Of a stretch of DNA of 7,690 nucleotides, positions 5,931 through 7,690 are shown in pieces. Position 1 is the stretch's first letter. Each line of letters starts with the position of its first letter. The position numbers and the translations under genes were made by a program. This DNA is from Thermoplasmata archaeon (GTDB lineage Archaea; Thermoplasmatota; Thermoplasmata; Thermoplasmatales; Thermoplasmataceae): the NCBI GenBank assembly GCA_021835185.1, contig JAKBQO010000065.1, positions 1-7,690 of the forward strand, written 5' to 3'. The notes beneath the pieces are model-generated. The model worked only from the letters and a program-made list of their open reading frames with translations, searched no databases and was not told the DNA's origin.

Positions 5931-6188
5931 ATGGATGAGAATTTGTTTAACGAGGTTCTAGCCTTGATGGATGATCTGGAAGATGATTCGTCCATACCGA
6001 GGAATGTAAGAAAAACGTCTTCCGAAGCAAAAGAAAAAATGAAAGATGGCAAGGAAAGCCTTGATTTAAGGTGTGCCACTGTCATATCTGAACTGGATGA
6101 TATCTCCAATGACCCGAATGTGCCGTCACATGGGAGGGCAGCCATATATACTATAATCAGCAAACTGGAAGCACTCTCAAAATCATGA
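5931..6188 (+). CDS. UPF0147 family protein
   Basis: 85-residue acidic, helical protein of UPF0147, an archaeal family of about 90 residues with no established function that I know of. Diagnostic segments are DDSSIPRNVRK (18-28), LDLRCATVISELDDISNDP (44-62) and NVPSHGRAAIYTIISKLE (63-80). These are two similar helix-Pro-helix halves, with IPRNVR and VPSHGR as the paired elements, suggesting an internal duplication. There is no signal peptide, membrane segment or metal motif. It is complete and normal in length. The start is set by the GAGGTGAT ribosome-binding site; the gene begins 4 bp after the RAM-domain stop, so the two are co-transcribed. A T9 tract follows 48 bp after the stop. Family assignment is confident; function is unknown. 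Confidence 0.9.
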   Translation: MDENLFNEVLALMDDLEDDSSIPRNVRKTSSEAKEKMKDGKESLDLRCATVISELDDISNDPNVPSHGRAAIYTIISKLEALSKS

Positions 6189-6236
6189 GTTTATTATAAA
6201 TTAAACATAGAAAATAAGCATTTTATAATATATTAA

Positions 6237-6245
6237 TTTTTTTTT
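6237..6245 (+). terminator. T9 tract after the RAM-domain/UPF0147 operon
   Basis: An uninterrupted run of nine T residues lies 48 bp past the UPF0147 stop, with no strong hairpin before it. This is typical of archaeal intrinsic termination. Confidence 0.6.
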
Positions 6246-6253
6246 GTATAGTT

Positions 6254-6275
6254 AAATATATATAACATTATAATA
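6254..6275 (+). promoter_or_regulatory. AT-rich promoter of the winged-helix regulator
   Basis: Two candidate TATA boxes are present: AAATATATATA (about 34 bp before ATG 6293) and ATTATAATA (about 23 bp before). The second has the spacing of a leaderless start. A GTTA...TAAC imperfect dyad (6251-6266) spans the first, and ATAATATTAT (6270-6279) is a short AT palindrome at the second. Confidence 0.45.
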
Positions 6276-6292
6276 TTATTATCCGATTAAAA

Positions 6293-6649
6293 ATGGCGCT
6301 TTCAGAAGAAGTTAACAAGCTGGCGAAATACCTAATGGTGTCGGACATCCCCAGAAGTGTGGCATACACACTGGTATATATAAAAGACAAGGGTGAAATT
6401 ACCTCTGTTGAGGTTGAGAGGGAAACAGGATTAAGGCAGCCTGAAGTATCTATTGCCATGCAATGGTTGCGTAGAAAAAACTGGATTGCAAAAAGGAATA
6501 TGAAAAAAGAGGGAAAGGGACGGCCCGTGCACGGATATAAATTATCCAAGGATTTCAATGAAATACTTGAGGAAATAATAAATGAACGTGAAAAGAAAAT
6601 AGATGAGATAAACAGTACCATAAACCAGTTAAAAAATTTTAAAAACTAA
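6293..6649 (+). CDS. Winged helix-turn-helix transcriptional regulator
   Basis: 118-residue DNA-binding protein of an archaeal predicted-regulator family with an ArsR/MarR/TrmB-like winged helix. Residues 20-33 form the first helix, GEITSVEVERETGL (34-47) the positioning helices, RQPEVSIAMQWLRRKNW (48-64) the recognition helix, and KRNMKKEGKGRPVHGYKLS (67-85) a basic wing hairpin with the GRP turn seen in archaeal relatives. Residues 86-115 are a charged amphipathic helix, likely a coiled coil for dimerisation. There is no effector or metal-binding domain and no cysteine. ATG 6293 has TATA-like boxes upstream and no Shine-Dalgarno, suggesting a leaderless message. It precedes an unrecognised membrane protein by 52 bp, but a T-tract and separate AT-rich element lie between, so they may be separate units. 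Target genes are unknown; AT-rich dyads in its own promoter make autoregulation plausible. Confidence 0.8.
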   Translation: MALSEEVNKLAKYLMVSDIPRSVAYTLVYIKDKGEITSVEVERETGLRQPEVSIAMQWLRRKNWIAKRNMKKEGKGRPVHGYKLSKDFNEILEEIINEREKKIDEINSTINQLKNFKN

Positions 6650-6654
6650 AACTA

Positions 6655-6661
6655 TTTTTTT
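6655..6661 (+). terminator. T7 tract after the winged-helix regulator
   Basis: Seven T residues lie 5 bp beyond the regulator stop codon, a likely terminator that separates it at least partly from the following membrane-protein gene. Confidence 0.45.
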
Positions 6662-6690
6662 AATATATAAAAATATTAATTGTATATAAG
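6661..6690 (+). promoter_or_regulatory. AT-rich promoter of the membrane protein gene
   Basis: TAATATATAA (6661-6670), AAATATTAAT (6671-6680) and TGTATATAAG (6681-6690) lie in tandem. The middle one is about 26 bp before ATG 6702, the best spacing for a leaderless start. The last is the best TATA match but only about 16 bp away, so the choice is open. Confidence 0.35.
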
Positions 6691-6701
6691 CATGTAGAAA
6701 T

Positions 6702-7178
6702 ATGTCTTCGTTCAAGGATGGAATTATTGCAGGCCTGAAATCCGGGTTTATTTATTTTATTATTGCCTCAATAGTGAATGTTATTATACTCTACATATTT
6801 TCTGCAGAATTTGCATTTGCCTATGGATATACCATTACATCCAAAAATCTGTCACTTTTATTCACTGTGCTATTGGTTTCGCAGGTACGTGATTTATTGA
6901 TACTTGGGCTGGTTTTTGGTGTGTTTTACTCCATTCTGCTGGCAAAATACTTTGATATTATCCCGAGAAATACACTGGATGGCAAAATAAAGTTTATGGT
7001 AATAGCCTACTGGCTCGTCTTTTTTGTGATAATAACGGTTTATAGCCTTGGCCTGTTAGGTATATACGATTTAATATTTTACTTCATAACATACATAGTA
7101 GCAAATTTCTTCCTCTCATTATTATTCGGGTCATTGCTTAAAAAATATAACTCGAGATATTTAACTCAAAGTGAATAA
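6702..7178 (+). CDS. Multi-pass integral membrane protein of unknown function
   Basis: I do not recognise the family. The 158-residue product is strongly hydrophobic, with about four membrane segments: roughly 13-33, a long stretch 50-81 (possibly broken by SQVRD at 60-64), 97-118 and 121-145. The N-terminus MSSFKDGIIAGLKSG is amphipathic, and the last 14 residues are polar and basic (KKYNSRYL), fitting a cytoplasmic C-terminus. There are no cysteines, no signal-peptidase site, and no metal-binding or transporter signature. Few charges are buried; R63-D64 in the second segment and E36 between the first two are the conspicuous ones. It follows the winged-helix gene by 52 bp in the same direction. 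Its last 13 bp overlap the 3' end of the convergent acyl-CoA-synthetase-like gene. Coding is supported by consistent hydrophobicity, an upstream AT-rich promoter and absence of a competing frame. Confidence 0.7.
   Translation: MSSFKDGIIAGLKSGFIYFIIASIVNVIILYIFSAEFAFAYGYTITSKNLSLLFTVLLVSQVRDLLILGLVFGVFYSILLAKYFDIIPRNTLDGKIKFMVIAYWLVFFVIITVYSLGLLGIYDLIFYFITYIVANFFLSLLFGSLLKKYNSRYLTQSE
7140..7145 (-). terminator. T6 tract downstream of the acyl-CoA-synthetase-like gene
   Basis: Six A residues on the plus strand give TTTTTT on the minus strand, about 20 bp past the stop at 7166, inside the end of the convergent membrane-protein gene. It is short and could be fortuitous. Confidence 0.25.
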
Positions 7179-7690
7179 TAATAATTATCCACAACTTTTA
7201 CTTTTGTGTGTAAGTTGTACCATTCATATTCCTTTTTCTTATTATTTTCATAGATTACTGGAAGATAAGGTGTTTTAATTAATAACTCATTTTCAGGGTT
7301 TATCATGCATTCCACATAATTGACTGGCATACCAAATGACCCCACGCGTATATCATCAAATGGGTTCATATGTGTTGTAAGTGTGAACTGGTCAGATCTA
7401 CCCGTAATCAGGGGAATATCTGTATATTGATGGAAAGCATTTTCTATTTCTCTATCGTAAAATGGCATTATACAGTATTTTACGCCAGAAATATTTATTT
7501 TTTTCTCAATGATGTGTGAGTAAAATGAAGGGGGCCCCACTACAAAATCACAGGCATTCCGGGAGATGGAAGCTGGGCTGTTTATGACAATGGTCCCTGA
7601 AAATGATATGGGAAGGGCTATTGAGTAGATTAAACCAAGAGGGGTTGAATGGTCTATATCAGAATAAAATACAGGTTTTCCTTTAAATGT
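7166..7690 (-). CDS. Truncated and divergent AMP-binding (acyl-CoA synthetase-like) protein, C-terminal part
   Basis: The frame is open from the right edge to the TGA at 7166, giving 174 visible residues; a GTG at 7540 is internal and not the start. Segments match the adenylate-forming (ANL) superfamily in order: DHSTPLGLIYSIALPISFSGT near the start, where the family has its H-x-x-G-L helix; FVVGPPSFYSHI (49-60); TGRSD (96-100), where it has YGxTE; GSFGMPV (117-123); NELLIKTPYLPVIYEN, where it has GEL-x-KGP-GY; and WYNLHTKVKVVDNYYY (157-172), where it has WxxTGDxxxxDxDGYYY. The conserved TGD, whose Asp binds the ATP ribose, is LHT, and the YGxTE Glu is Asp. The protein ends two residues after the GYYY position, so the roughly 110-residue C-terminal domain that carries the catalytic lysine is absent. 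It is either a degenerate enzyme or a specialised short form. The family call is by eye. Confidence 0.65.
   Translation of the reverse strand, partial: TFKGKPVFYSDIDHSTPLGLIYSIALPISFSGTIVINSPASISRNACDFVVGPPSFYSHIIEKKINISGVKYCIMPFYDREIENAFHQYTDIPLITGRSDQFTLTTHMNPFDDIRVGSFGMPVNYVECMINPENELLIKTPYLPVIYENNKKKEYEWYNLHTKVKVVDNYYYSL

Noticed and set aside
6221..6280. Short AT-only palindromes such as TAATATATTA and ATAATATTAT as operators
   Set aside because: Self-complementary AT strings are expected by chance in this AT-rich gap and overlap the TATA boxes; not claimed separately.
5894..6621. Minus-strand frames of 89 and 117 codons opposite UPF0147 and the winged-helix regulator
   Set aside because: Both plus-strand genes are recognisable families with proper translation signals; the antisense products are low-complexity Ser/Phe/Ile-rich strings.
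1..7690. Defence island, CRISPR array, prophage or IS element
   Set aside because: No spaced direct repeats, transposase, integrase, nuclease-helicase cluster or terminal inverted repeats were found; the single nuclease matches housekeeping Hjc.

Overview
The window looks like chromosomal DNA from an archaeon of the order Thermoplasmatales, most plausibly the Ferroplasma/Acidiplasma/Cuniculiplasma group. This is inferred, not shown by any marker gene. The grounds are AT-rich DNA full of ATA and AGA/AGG codons, TATA boxes centred about 23-26 bp before the start codons (leaderless mRNAs), a UPF0147 gene (an archaeal family), an Hjc-type Holliday junction resolvase and an Lrp-type RAM protein. 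I see no rRNA, tRNA, CRISPR array, IS element or phage gene. Every stretch longer than about 205 bp is coding.

Layout, left to right. (1) 1-1449, minus strand: the N-terminal part of an ABC transporter ATPase running off the left edge, and a fused ferritin-like/VIT1-CCC1 membrane protein for iron or manganese. A perfect spaced inverted repeat sits just upstream of the ATPase TATA box. (2) 1450-1652: a divergent promoter region. (3) 1653-3005, plus strand: a complete PLP-dependent class III aminotransferase. Its 3' end overlaps by 6 bp a convergent minus-strand pair, a hotdog acyl-CoA thioesterase followed 9 bp later by Hjc. (4) 4070-4831, plus strand: a carbamate-kinase-like protein that has lost most signature catalytic residues. 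(5) 4877-5485, minus strand: a complete thymidine kinase. (6) 5588-6188, plus strand: a two-gene operon of a RAM-domain protein without HTH and UPF0147, joined by a near-perfect Shine-Dalgarno. (7) 6293-7178, plus strand: a winged-helix regulator and an unrecognised multi-pass membrane protein, each with its own AT-rich promoter. (8) 7166-7690, minus strand: the C-terminal end of a protein resembling acyl-CoA synthetases, entering from the right edge. It stops before the usual small C-terminal domain and has non-canonical active-site motifs.

The genes are mainly short independent units: metal handling, amino-acid metabolism, nucleotide salvage, recombination and small regulators. I do not see a coherent multi-gene defence or biosynthetic system. 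The most unusual content is two apparent pseudoenzymes (carbamate-kinase-like and acyl-CoA-synthetase-like), the ferritin-like/VIT fusion in a likely iron-rich acidophile, and candidate palindromic operators next to several promoters. Three start codons were placed downstream of the longest open frame, on promoter position and family N-termini: thioesterase 4007, thymidine kinase 5485 and carbamate-kinase-like 4070.
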